Below, in pieces: positions 1 to 10,428 of a stretch of DNA of 64,000 bases (its first letter is position 1; each line of letters begins with the position of its first letter). The stretch is from assembly GCA_010093515.1 (NCBI GenBank), contig MU001687.1, forward strand, positions 444,070-508,069. The letters run 5' to 3'. The position numbers and the translations under genes are program-made. The notes beneath the pieces are model-generated. The model made no database searches. It saw nothing but the letters and a program-made list of their open reading frames with translations, and was not told the origin of the DNA. Source of the stretch: Lineolata rhizophorae. Taxonomy: Eukaryota > Ascomycota > Dothideomycetes > Lineolatales > Lineolataceae.

Positions 1-590
1 AATTTCCGGGTCAGGCAACGCGCCCCGGGGCTGCGCACGGCATGGCTTGGGGTGTGAAATGGTGCAATGCCGTGAGATATGTGTGGCCGCCTGAGCTTCT
101 TGACCTTAGCGGCGGTAGGGCTGCATCTGGCGGCGTGTGGGGAGAGGGCTGGCAGGTGCCACTGGGCTGCTGCGGCACGGGTGCAAGGCGCGGCGGATGG
201 ATGCGGTAGGGCTGAGCTGTCAGCATCTTGATCAAGATGTTCAACGGCGCTCCCCCCCGGGCCCCCCCTTGGCTGGTTGGTCCCCAGCCCTGGGCGGCCG
301 TTACCGCCAGACAGACGGAGCATCGCCCACTTTTGGCCCAGTGCTTTGCGCGTAATTCGCGCTTGTGCGCAAGCCACCGATATGCTGTGGCGGTCTGCAA
401 GCCTCTTCTTCTGGCGCTTTTTAATTCAATGCGCCGCCGAGTTCGTTGAAGCAACCCGCCGAGCGATGCGTGCTGCGCGACATGCCTCCTTTCCGTCTGC
501 CCCTCCCCTGTTGATGGTCGCTAGCTCGCGCTCTCGATCATTAACCCATTGAGCGCGGGCAGCGCTCCAATTGCCCTCCTCACCGTTGCC
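1..590. other. Left-edge spacer upstream of the Zn2Cys6 gene
   Basis: No convincing gene. Open frames here are short, arginine/proline-rich and overlap on both strands, as expected for GC-rich non-coding DNA. The right part should hold the promoter and leader of the regulator that starts at 591. Confidence 0.6.
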
Positions 591-2661
591 ATGGCCGACG
601 AACAGGCACCTCGACCGTCGGAGGAGTTCATAACACCAACCGGGACACCCTCCGGACACTCAAGTGACAATCCGTCTACGGCGTTTGCTCCTCGAACCTG
701 TGTGCGATGCAAGCGGCGGAAGCGCAAGTGCGATAAGAAACTGCCAAAATGCAGTCGGTGTGAGAGGTCCGTCGTCAATCACCGATCCGTCGTCTCAATG
801 ACCTCGATTGTTAATTCTAACTCATTGCGCGAAAAATAGGCTTCTCATAGACTGCGTGTACGAGCCCGGCCATGAAGGCGGCAGCTCGATGGGCGGGATC
901 ACGCAACCAATGACCATATGGCCTCCGCTCGGGGAGTTCGATTCCGATAACATGCCCACGCCGCCGTTCAATGTACTATCCATGATATCCTTGGTCTCAT
1001 CGACCTCGCAATTAAAGAATTCAATCGTGTCCCAAGTCTTTACACTTCTCCGCGAGCGAAACGTGAACATCCGCCAGTCTATCGAAACCTACTTTGAAAC
1101 CATCGAATGTTGGATGTCTATTGTCCAGCGCGAACGTTTCTACGCCCAGCTCAGCCGCTTTCAAGAACACCCAGAAAGCCCTACGTTTGCGGTTCTACTA
1201 CTATCCATGAACCTATTCATACAAGACCTGGACGCTGTTCGTACGGAAACGGGAGATTTCTGCACCATTTACAATCAGACCAAGGCGCTAGTTATGCTCC
1301 TACAGTCCTCTTCCAGTGAGCCGTGTATTGAGCTCGTCCAATCTTGTCTTATAATATCCATGTTTGAATTCTCCCACGGGGAATCGAAAAGGGCATATCT
1401 CACGGTGGAAATTGCCATTTCGATGGCGAGGTGTATTGACCTACACAATCATCCCACAGCTCGGAAATACGACGACATACAAGACTACTACGAAGCGGAG
1501 GAGAGAAGTCATGTCTGGTGGAGCTTATTCATCACAGAAAGGTAGGTTAATGGGTATAAAACCATTGTCCTCTTTATCATAGCTCACCTCTTTCAGGATG
1601 ATATGCTCCGCAATGCTCGATCCGACGCTCCCACGCGCTATGCCGACGCCATCTCCTGACCATTTGATGCCACTTGGGACAACCATGTGGGATCCGCAGG
1701 CGAATGCATGGCGAACGACCTTCGAACAATATCCGCTCTCTACATCTCCTAACGTTAGATTTCGCCCCTTTCGTCGAACAGCGCAAGGGGCGGTCATTCT
1801 TGGACGTGTGCTGGATCTTGCCAATGAAACAGCCAGGACTGGCTGTCCACCGCCGGCCTCTGCAGTGATTGAGCTAGATGAAGAAATTCAATCACATCTC
1901 ATGATACACATGGAGCAAAACGAAGACTGGGAAAGATACTGCGAGTCCATTGCCGCCCTAGTTAGGTAAGTTTTTTGTCTCATGGCATACGATTTTGTGA
2001 AAAGGGGTTTAAATACTAGGCCTTTCAGGAATCACGCATCTCTTAGCACTAAGGATCGCTAACTAACTTCATTGCCCTCAGTGGCCTTATGATACTTTAT
2101 GTCCCTTATCTTTGCGACAATCCTAACCCTATATTTAACCCTCACCCGCTATCTCCCCAATCCCCATTCCCGATTGCACCGCGACCTCGCTCTACACTAT
2201 CATCACCGCCCCAGACGCCACCCTCTCATCGTGCAGCGGCCGGCGTGCGTAGTTCCGCCACTTATTCCTCATCTGCGTCTTCGGCGCGCTCAGCTTCATC
2301 AAATAGTGACATCGCTCGAGCAATTGACGATGACACGAAAACCCTCCGAGCTCGCGCCTACGTCGCTTGCCGCGTCACGGCCAACATGTCCACCGACATC
2401 GCTGCCGCGTTCGACCCGCGCACAGGTCATGATTCTTGGATTCGCCGGATCGCCCCGTTTGCCGGCGTCGCGGCTATGCAAGCCGTCGTTACACGCATCT
2501 GGCTTGTCGTAAACGAAGGGGCAGAAGTGCCGGATGTGGGCATTTGCGGGGGTGGAGGGAGTAGAGATCCGCATACTGATGAGCGGACCGCTATTATGTT
2601 GAACGTGCTTAGGGCGTTTGCACGGAGGTGGGGGTTGCCAAGTGAGTTGGAGTACCAGTAA
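591..2661 (+). CDS. Zn2Cys6 fungal-specific transcription factor
   Basis: Likely a nuclear DNA-binding regulator. Four exons fit: 591-766, 840-1541, 1597-1965 and 2082-2661, giving about 608 aa. The ATG at 591 has a good context (gccATGG). The zinc cluster lies near residues 42-68 (CVRCKRRKRKC...CSRC). Its sixth cysteine (LLIDCVYEP) is supplied only after intron 1, which supports that splice. The middle of the protein (EERSHVWWSLFITERM and the following region) has the character of the fungal_trans middle-homology domain. The last exon begins with a proline/serine-rich stretch that is poorly conserved in type, so the acceptor at 2081 is the least certain point; the C-terminal helical part after about 2300 looks normal. 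Its neighbours are two oxidoreductases, so it may be a local regulator (inference). Target genes are not visible. Confidence 0.85.
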
Positions 2662-3290
2662 TTGCGTCTTACGATCGAAGTGGCTGACTTTGGGGTGTAA
2701 TTGTAGGAAAACATGTTGAAGAAATCGATCGGGTGCTTAATGAGTTAGCTCCGCGATGACGTAGATTGAAAGTGTCGAGACATTGCCGGTCGGAATATTA
2801 TTCAAATGGGGGCATCCTTTAGATTTAACTACATAAGGGAGTAGCACGCATGAGTCAGCATTGAAACTATTCGTTCGGTATTTTGCATGGATAGATTTGG
2901 GATCTGGATTGGCATTCGAAATGGATACGTACAAACTATTTTCGACATGGCTGGGACTATCGGTTGCATTCAGTTGGATACCCATTCAATTCTTAGTCGG
3001 TCATTTGCACAAGCTCTAAGTGTTTCAGTACAAACACATGCGTCTTCGCGTCTAGTCTGAATCAATTAAACCGTTTTAAAGTTTTAGTTTCTATTTTCCC
3101 TTTCAGCATATTCCATAGTGATCACGATGTACGTTTCTAGTCGCAAACACTGACAAACTTAACATCTACAACCTCAGCTAACACTCAGGGTTTTCACGCT
3201 AAACATAGTCCAGGGCTACCTCCAGACGCGTTTATCGAAGCACTGAGAGAGGTTTGCGCTCATTAGCCAATCGCAAGTTTCGCAGCCACC
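2662..3290. other. Convergent spacer
   Basis: A 629-bp AT-richer spacer between the 3' ends of the regulator and the short-chain dehydrogenase. It should contain both 3' untranslated regions. No gene or repeat seen. Confidence 0.6.
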
Positions 3291-4187
3291 TTAAATCATG
3301 TACATTCCGCCGCTAAGCATTAGCATCTGTCCATTCATCCAACCGCTCCGCTCCTCGCACAAAAACCCGACCGCGTAGGCGACCTCCTCGGGCGTACCAA
3401 CCCGTGCTGCCACCGGGGTCATCTCGCGAGCGGTTTTCTCGATAACTGCCATGGCCTCTGGTGGCATTGAAGCTCGCATTCCAGGGGTTTCGGTTATACC
3501 AGGTGAGATGCTGTTGACGGTGATGTTGTACTAGTAGAAGGATATTAGTCTCTGGGTGATGGTTGTACCACAAGAGCCAAAAGAATAATGACGAACTTTA
3601 CGTGGCAGCTCTACCGCCCACGCCTTGGTCAGGCTATCGATGGCGCCCTTGGTCGCCACGTACGCCGCCATCCCAGGACTCGGAGTCCGTGCTACCGCGC
3701 TGCAGATGTTGACGATGCGGCCCCAGCCACCGCCCTCTCTTTTCTCCTCTCCACCTCTCTCCGGCATCAACCCCAACACTTCCCTCGTCAGCCGCCACGG
3801 CGCTCTGACGTTCAGCCCCCAGCAAAAGTCGAGTTCCTCCCCGGCGAGCCCACACTCCTCGAATCCTTTGACCGAAATGCGTGCCGCGTTATTTATTAGC
3901 ACGTCCACGCGGCCGAAACGCTCCATTGATTTGTTGGCCAGCGTCTTGGGGCCGTCCTCGCTCGCTAGGTCCGCCTCGACGGCAATGGCGCGGTCGGGGT
4001 GGCGTAGCTTCGAGATGACGGTAGCTGTGGTGGAAGAGAGGGAGGCAGTGGGGTAATTGAGGACGACGGAGGCGCCGCGGGAAGAAAGCTCGGCGGCAAT
4101 GGCGGCACCGAGGCCGTGGCTTGAGCCCGTGACAATGCAAACGAGGGGGGTGAGGGGTTCGGTGGAAGAGGTGATAGTGGCGCTCAT
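3291..4187 (-). CDS. Short-chain dehydrogenase/reductase (SDR)
   Basis: NAD(P)-dependent oxidoreductase of the classical SDR / FabG-like type; substrate unknown. Two exons, 4187-3597 and 3530-3291, give 276 aa. The intron (3531-3596) has a GTTCGT donor and a CTACTAG acceptor, and joins WAVELPRK to YNITVNSISPG, the expected SDR order. Visible motifs: the TGSSHGLG cofactor loop near residue 20, NNAAR, a serine in NICSAV, the YVATK catalytic Tyr/Lys pair and the NSISPG motif, ending in a GG-rich C-terminus. The ATG at 4187 precedes the Rossmann fold by about 18 residues; an upstream in-frame ATG at 4286 would add 33 residues of no SDR character. It is divergent from the dehydrogenase at 5076 (888 bp apart), so the two may share a promoter. 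Confidence 0.9.
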
Positions 4188-5075
4188 AGTGGGCAAGTCT
4201 GGCCGGGGAACGGGATTCGTTGGGCAACGAGTGAGAGGACGTTCAAGTGAATTAAGTACTTCAAGTTTGAACACTACACACTGCACGCTGTCGTGAGAAA
4301 GTTTTGACTAACTTGACCTCACTCGGCGCATCCTATGTTTTTGTAGTGTGTATAGACAGAAGCCGCACTAACTAATAGAGGGAAGATCTCCCCTGACATG
4401 CACGTGTGCGGGGGTGTTTCCTTTGAAGGACTGATATTCCCGTCCTCCGCGCGCGGGGGTAGTTGTGGTCGATAACGCCCTCCCTCCCGGCACATGAAGC
4501 TGTTATTTTTAGTCCAGCGCACGACGACACAGGCCGTGCGGGGATAGACACAAGGTAGAGATTCCATTCAACGGTTCATATTTCAATAATCATTTTACGA
4601 TTAAGCTTGTATAATCCTTCTAGATTGTTGTGTTCTTTCGTTGCTTCGTTACTGTGCTGTGTTGTCTACGTCGGTTTTGTGGGGCAAGCTTACGTCTGTT
4701 ATACAAAATATTGCGGTCGTAACTAATCGCTTTGAGCTTTTAACTTATATTATAATTATGTATTGATTATATTCGACATTGGATATAAGATATCGGGCAC
4801 TTCTCTGCATTGCTAGGAACACTTGGTCAAGTGCGGGGCTTAAAGGAGCCTCGGGCCCTCCGAGGTCCGATGTCATTGGAGCTCGAGATACGCAGCTTCG
4901 CGTCTACGGGAACAAGCAACAGGAAAATTTAGGGATTTGAACAGGAACAACTCATTTCACATCAAATTGATTATTCACAGGTCCTTTGATATCCTTTCGA
5001 GTCAATTGCTCCAACTTTGTCCTCTTCTCGAAATAGAATGTTTCTCTTCGATCCTAACTTAAGTTCGTTTATACT
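4188..5075. promoter_or_regulatory. Divergent promoter region, SDR / hydroxyacyl-CoA dehydrogenase
   Basis: An 888-bp spacer between two divergently transcribed oxidoreductase genes. The central part (about 4560-4800) is AT-rich. No coding signal and no operator could be named. Confidence 0.5.
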
Positions 5076-6227
5076 ATGACGACCCACGCTCAACCTCCTC
5101 CGGCCACCTCCACTTCCTCGCCATCCCAAATAAACAACATAACCATCATTGGCATCGGTACCATCGGCCTCTCCCTCTGCGCTCTTTACATCTCTGCTGG
5201 TCTACCTACCTACACCCTCGCACTCACCATCCTCGACCCCCGTCCCGACCTACACGCTTACGTCTCGCGCATCCTGCCCACCTTCCTCGACCCCAAATTA
5301 CATTGCCTGATCCCATCTATTAAGCTCCACACCGACTACGCGGCGGACCTCCCCGCCGCGGTGCGCTCCGCGGATGCGATTCACGAGGCTGGGCCAGAGA
5401 ACGCGAACTGGAAGGGCCGGCTTTGGGCGGACGTTGCGCCGCACGTGGCCCCGCACACGCTGCTCTGGAGCGCGACGAGCGGAATTCCAGCATCAGCGCA
5501 GATCGCGGCCGCGCGGGCGCACCTGTGTTCGATGTCTTCTCCTTCGTCTTCCGCAACCGCATTGGACAGCCTTGCCCCACGCCTCCTCGTCGTGCACCCT
5601 TACAATCCCCCGCACATCCTGCCACTCCTCGAACTGGTCCCCTCGCCGCTCACGTCCCTGGCCGCACTATCCACTTCACAAGCGTTCTTCTCCGCCCAGC
5701 TTAAGCGCAGCCCGGTCGTCCTGCGGAAGGAAACCCGCGGTTTTGCTACGAATAGGCTCGCCTTCGCGCTTTTGCGCGAAGCTTGCGCTCTGGTGAACGA
5801 GGGCGTGTGTTCGGTAGAGGACGTCGACACCGTAGTGCAGGGCAGCATGGGCCCGCGTTGGGCGGTGGGCGGAATGTTTAGAAGCTACGCAGCTGGGGGT
5901 GGAGAGGGTGGGTTGCGGGCGTTTTGGGAGAAGGTGGGAGGCACGGTTGGGGAAGTGTGGGAGGAGAGCGCGAAGGGTTATGGGTTGGCTGAAGATGGAA
6001 AGGGCGAGGGGAGGGGAATGGTGAGCGGGCCGGGGAGGGGTGAGGAGTGGGAGGAGACGGTGACGAAGCAGGTTCAGAGGGCATATGGGGTACCGGTTTC
6101 TGTTGAAGGAAGGGATGAAGCGACAAGGAGGGTATTGGAAGTGGGGATGGAGGGGAGAAAGAAAATGGATGGGGGAACTATGAGAAGGGAGAAGACGGTT
6201 GAAGAGGAGGAGCAGGAGGATAGGTAG
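5076..6227 (+). CDS. 3-hydroxyacyl-CoA dehydrogenase-like protein
   Basis: NAD-dependent dehydrogenase of the 3-HCDH family (hydroxyacyl-CoA, carnitine dehydrogenase and lambda-crystallin relatives); exact substrate unknown. Single exon, 383 aa. A dinucleotide-binding motif G-x-G-x-x-G (IIGIGTIGLS) lies near residue 26. HEAGPEN is at about 104. HPYNPPH, followed by the E of LLELVP, matches the family's catalytic region, and GFATNRLAFALLREA starts the C-terminal helical domain. After about residue 280 the chain becomes glycine/glutamate-rich and ends in a long charged tail (about 100 aa) that is unusual for the family and probably disordered. There is no obvious peroxisomal C-terminal SKL. It is divergent from the SDR gene. 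Confidence 0.85.
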   Translation: MTTHAQPPPATSTSSPSQINNITIIGIGTIGLSLCALYISAGLPTYTLALTILDPRPDLHAYVSRILPTFLDPKLHCLIPSIKLHTDYAADLPAAVRSADAIHEAGPENANWKGRLWADVAPHVAPHTLLWSATSGIPASAQIAAARAHLCSMSSPSSSATALDSLAPRLLVVHPYNPPHILPLLELVPSPLTSLAALSTSQAFFSAQLKRSPVVLRKETRGFATNRLAFALLREACALVNEGVCSVEDVDTVVQGSMGPRWAVGGMFRSYAAGGGEGGLRAFWEKVGGTVGEVWEESAKGYGLAEDGKGEGRGMVSGPGRGEEWEETVTKQVQRAYGVPVSVEGRDEATRRVLEVGMEGRKKMDGGTMRREKTVEEEEQEDR

Positions 6228-6586
6228 AGGAGCCAGTTTTGCTTGCATAATGTAGATAGAGACGTGTTTAAAAGTTTATGTGATATTAATATGGACATTG
6301 AGCAATTGTAGCTTTGATTTTTTGGAATCATCTCGTAGCCCATAGAGCAAGCAGACACAAATGCCCACCACTCCCAAGCTCCAGTATTTCGCAAGGTTGA
6401 AGCATAGGAAAGCTTTAAATGAACTGATTAGCAAGTGAAAGCAAAACTGTAGCCGACTGGGCCCGTGACGCCGTGCTCCGTCCAATGTAGTCTAGGGAGC
6501 TTCCGTTTATATAGAAACTTTTGCCAGCTACCTTCTTCCCGCACTCTGGCGTTTGTCCTTTCAACGCCGTAAAGATGCCAGCCCCG
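6228..6586. other. Convergent spacer
   Basis: 359 bp between the 3' ends of the dehydrogenase and RPB5; AT-rich, presumably 3' untranslated regions. No feature seen. Confidence 0.5.
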
Positions 6587-7438
6587 TTACGCCGAGACAA
6601 CCCAGCGATAGCTCGCATACCGCCCAGCCGTCTCGCTCTTCCTTATGATCTTGACTACCTGCCCCCTGCGCAAGCCGAGATACCTCGCTACGGGGTCCTT
6701 CTCCTGGATGCGCGGGAGCTGGCTTTCCTTCAACCTATACCGGTCTAAAAGCTGCGCCTTCTCCTCCTTGCTCAACAGCACGTGCTTCGGCACCAGTTCG
6801 TGATGCGTAATGTTAATCAGCAAGTCCTGCTCGAGGAAGGTTTCGACCTGAAGTGGAGCGATGGTTGGTATCACTTTAAGTGCCGAGGATGTGATGGCTG
6901 CTTTGGTCACGAAGATGCCCGTGTGGAAGTTGTTGGTGCTGATGTAGTGGATGAACTGGCGCAACTGCTTGATACCGACGTTGGGCTCGCCGTTGAACTC
7001 GACCCAGACGGTGCCGATGGCGGGAGGAGGCTGGTTCGGCCGGGAGGCCGTCGGGGGGTCGGAGTACTTGGCTATCATCTCGTCTGTAGGGCGCGCGGAG
7101 AAGTTCATGCGTCGGCGGCTGTGTTGGGCGCGGCTTGGTTAGCAGCACGACTTTCGAGCTAGGATGCGCCTGTAGTCGGCTCTACGGAGGGAAGCGCGCA
7201 CTCAGGATACCCGTTCGCGTCGGCGAAATCCCGGCGGAAGTCGTCCAACGAGATGTCCAGCTCCGATTCAGCCAACTGGTAGCCCTGTTGCACACATGTT
7301 AGCGTAAGGTGTTGCCGTAGAGGATCGGTTCAGGGTGAAATCGCATACGCGGTCGGCGCACATCTGGCGCGCCGTCTTGTAGCAGCGCCACATGCGGATC
7401 AGCTCCCTGCCGGGGTCGCCGCCGAACTCGTCGCCCAT
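6587..7438 (-). CDS. RPB5: RNA polymerase I/II/III shared subunit RPABC1 (Rpb5)
   Basis: Common subunit of the three nuclear RNA polymerases. Three exons (7438-7349, 7284-7211, 7118-6587) give 231 aa, close to the roughly 210-215 aa of other eukaryotes. Exon 1 encodes the first helix ([16 protein letters not shown]). Exon 2 continues [16 protein letters not shown], the jaw-domain start. Exon 3 carries the conserved C-terminal assembly domain ([14 protein letters not shown], then [17 protein letters not shown] and [13 protein letters not shown]), which is nearly invariant across eukaryotes. The introns are 64 and 92 nt. The ATG at 7438 is the first that gives the N-terminal helix. It shares a 379-bp divergent promoter with PPM1. 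Confidence 0.96.
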
Positions 7439-7817
7439 GGTGTTGGTAGTGGCCGATGTGCGTCGCAAGTCTAGTAGCGTGGAGAGGTCGGGCTGGACTA
7501 TATTGCGGGCTGCGGCGGTGGCGGAAAGGAGGCGTCCAGGCGCGGACGTGAATGCGAACGGAGAGTCTTTGAAGTCGAAGGGGCGCTGTCAACTTGAAAT
7601 CGGCCAGCGTCTCGTTCAAGGAGACGGCAGACTGGCGCGAAAGTTTCCGATGAGTCAGCCAGGCACCCCGGGCCGAGCCGACCTCTGGAACAAGGGTTCG
7701 GTATGCCGGACACAACCCTACGCTTCTTTATCGATAAAACACCCGCTTCATGCGGCACATCAGGTGTGACGCAACTTCTCCCCCTAGAACAGAATAATAA
7801 GAAAACACAAAGTAATT
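7439..7817. promoter_or_regulatory. Divergent promoter RPB5 / PPM1 with a perfect palindrome
   Basis: A 379-bp spacer driving RPB5 (minus) and PPM1 (plus). It contains the perfect 12-bp palindrome TTTATCGATAAA at 7727-7738, about 80 bp upstream of the PPM1 start. The palindrome is directly visible; any function is inferred. Confidence 0.55.
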
Positions 7818-9231
7818 ATGGCTGCGCCTCAGATACCCCATCTCCTCTCACTACGAGGTGGCCATGGACGTGGAAGAGGCCGCGGTCGAGGTGGCCATCG
7901 TTTCGGTCACCACGAGAGCGAGGAAGATGCCGCAGCAGCTAAGGACCACGTTGTGCAAGCGACAGATGGGGATGCTTCCGGCTCACGCTTGAGCGCTGTT
8001 GAATTGGGATATATGGATGATCCGTTTGCCAGGGCATTCCATTACGAGCAGGACTCGCCAAGGCGGTACCCTATCATTAATAGAGGTAAGCGTTTAACTT
8101 GTACGTCAAAATTTTGTCTACGCATATGCATCTGCGAAGATATTCTATACCTTGGACGTGTACTTCTTTGAAAGCAATGGGCTTGTGGAATCAAGAGCGT
8201 TTGTTTGAGTGTGGCTATTTTCACTGTACATTCTTCGATCCTTATTCTCCAAGTCATTTGAAGTCACCTGACCGTCCCATCTAGGAACATACGTTCGGAC
8301 TGCTGCCCTTGACCACCTCGTAACCCGCTTCCTCTCCGCCTTTCCTTCGCAACCCAAACAAATCATCTCGCTAGGTGCTGGCTCTGATACGCGCTGGTTC
8401 CGGTTGGTGTTGGCGGACCCGTCACTAGCGCACCGGCTCGTCTACCACGAGCTCGACTTCAGCACCAACACGAGCAAGAAGATCGCGGCGATGCAGAACC
8501 GGCCATTCGTGTGGAAAGTGTTCAAAGATTCTCTACCAGAGGGGGTGCTAGAGAAAATCAGCGAGAATGGGACGAGGTTGGAGAGCCCGAGTCTGAACGT
8601 GCATCCAGTGGACCTCAGGGATTTGGCGCGAGAGGGCATCCCTGCCAGCGGTGACCAAGTTTCCAACACCGCTAGAAGAATGCCCGGAGAAATTCCAACA
8701 TCATTACCGCGTTTGCCCAACCTAGACCCGGACGTCCCCACACTCCTCCTTTCCGAGTGCTGCCTTTGCTACGTCTCTCCCGAAATCACCGTATCCATCC
8801 TCCGCACCTTCACCACTTCTCTCATCCCTAGGCGCACTCCCCTCGCCCTTGCCCTCTACGAGCCCATCCATCCCCATGACCCCTTTGGCCGCGTTATGTT
8901 GCGCAACCTCGCCACGCGCGGCATCGACCTCCCAACTATCAGCACTTTCTCCAGCCGCAGATTGCAAAAGTCGCGGCTAGAAGATGCCGGATTTGAGGGA
9001 GGACAGGGGGCTGCGGACGTGGGTTGGATCTGGAGCAAGTGGGTGGAGGAGACGGAGAGGGAAAGGGTGGGGCAATGTGAGGGCGGTTTGGACGAGGTGG
9101 AGGAGTGGGATTTGCTTGCGGGGCACTATTGTGTAGCATGGGGGTGGAGGGATGGGGACGGAGGCGAGGAAGAAAGTGTGTTTTGGAGGGCTTGGGGAGA
9201 GCTGGACGGGCAGGAGGATGAAGTGGAATAG
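7818..9231 (+). CDS. PPM1: Leucine carboxyl methyltransferase 1 (PP2A methyltransferase)
   Basis: S-adenosylmethionine-dependent enzyme that methylates the C-terminal leucine of the PP2A catalytic subunit and so governs holoenzyme assembly. Two exons (7818-8085, 8285-9231) give 404 aa; the 199-nt intron joins INR to GTYVRT, the family's cofactor-pocket signature. Other signatures are [10 protein letters not shown] near residue 65, [15 protein letters not shown] (SAM-binding loop), YHELDF and [13 protein letters not shown]. The N-terminus has a glycine/arginine-rich stretch ([10 protein letters not shown]) of low complexity. The last 40 residues are acidic. Fungal PPM1 proteins are about 330-420 aa, so the length is normal. 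Confidence 0.94.
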
Positions 9232-9483
9232 AGATATGATACAGTTCAGCAGGTCGTTGAAGGCTCCGATTTTGCCAGAGTCTCAAGTCCTCGCGTAAAT
9301 TGTACTTTATTTTACAACTTGCTTTGCTAGCATTATAGTACAGAAGTTCTGGCAAGACAGACCAGGCAAATTTAGAAGAACGGCATTATTGCGCACCTAG
9401 CAGGGAAATCTCTCCGCTCAGAGCTCCATACTGAAGCATCAGCACCTCGTTATATGGCCCATAGCAAACATACCCACCTCGAC

Positions 9484-10428
9484 CTATATCCTTACCCCTT
9501 TGCTCCTCAGCCCGTTCACCACCGACCACCCAGTGTACCCCAACCATTCTCCTACCCCATCTACCCTCTTTCTCAGCGTCTCTACCTCATCCAACCTATC
9601 CCCCACGAACCTCTCCGTGTCCAACTGCTCGACCGACCCATCCTGCATCTGAAACATCTCAGCTGCCGCGTACACCGTCGCCAGTGCGCCCCTCTTCGCA
9701 TACCACGACCCGTCCACAGCCGTATCTCCGGCGAGAAAGCAAAATTCATCCGCCAGCCATGCGAGTTCGCGTAGTGCGGCCGGGACATGTGAAGGCTGCG
9801 CCATGATGGCGAGGGCTTCGGACATGCGGGCCACGAGGCCGGCGCGCGTGTTCATTCTTAACCGCTCGACGACCAGCTGTCGCGCCCGGGCCTTGAGTAC
9901 TTTGTGCCGCTGTTCCTCCGCCATATCTTCTTTCTCCTCTAGGGCTTCCCAGCTCTCCCGCCATGCGGCACCGAGCCCTTCCCGGCTTGAGACGAGGTGC
10001 CACCGCACGAGCTCCCATGCGCCCTCGCCCGGAAGGAACATGCTGCTAGCCGTCGCGTCGGTGTAGCCAGCGTCACGTGCGCCAGCGCGCAGAGCGGCAT
10101 CGGAAAAGCCGAGCGCGGGAACATGCGTGAGAGCGGCGGAGAGAACGGTGCCCTCCAGGTGACTGTGGGAAGTGGGCGGAGGGTGTTCGTAAGAGTGGTA
10201 GGGGCAGCCTGCGCGGCGGAGGAAGATTGGAGCACAGGGATTTCGCGCCGCACTTGCTGTAGTAGTTGCTGCAATTGCTGCGGAGAGATTGGCCTGGAGG
10301 ATTGGATGGCGCGATTGGGATGTTGTAAGGAGGGTGCGGATAGCGCTGCGGCGGAGATGGCGTTGCGGGCGAAGGGCACGCGTGAAAGACGAAGTAGACG
10401 CGGTTGGCAGAGGAGTGTAGGAAGGCAT
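9484..10428 (-). CDS. COQ9: Ubiquinone biosynthesis protein COQ9, mitochondrial
   Basis: Lipid-binding accessory protein of the mitochondrial coenzyme Q synthesis complex, where it supports the COQ7 hydroxylase. Single exon, 314 aa. The N-terminal about 50 residues are rich in Arg, Ser and Thr with few acids, as expected of a mitochondrial presequence. The conserved core begins at LEGTVLSAALTHVP (about residue 91) and includes GFSDAALRAGARDAGY, the TetR-like fold characteristic of the family. The C-terminal signature SWYAKRGALATVYAAAEMF is clear. Transcribed toward PPM1 (convergent, 252 bp apart). Confidence 0.92.
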   Translation of the reverse strand: MPSYTPLPTASTSSFTRALRPQRHLRRSAIRTLLTTSQSRHPILQANLSAAIAATTTASAARNPCAPIFLRRAGCPYHSYEHPPPTSHSHLEGTVLSAALTHVPALGFSDAALRAGARDAGYTDATASSMFLPGEGAWELVRWHLVSSREGLGAAWRESWEALEEKEDMAEEQRHKVLKARARQLVVERLRMNTRAGLVARMSEALAIMAQPSHVPAALRELAWLADEFCFLAGDTAVDGSWYAKRGALATVYAAAEMFQMQDGSVEQLDTERFVGDRLDEVETLRKRVDGVGEWLGYTGWSVVNGLRSKGVRI

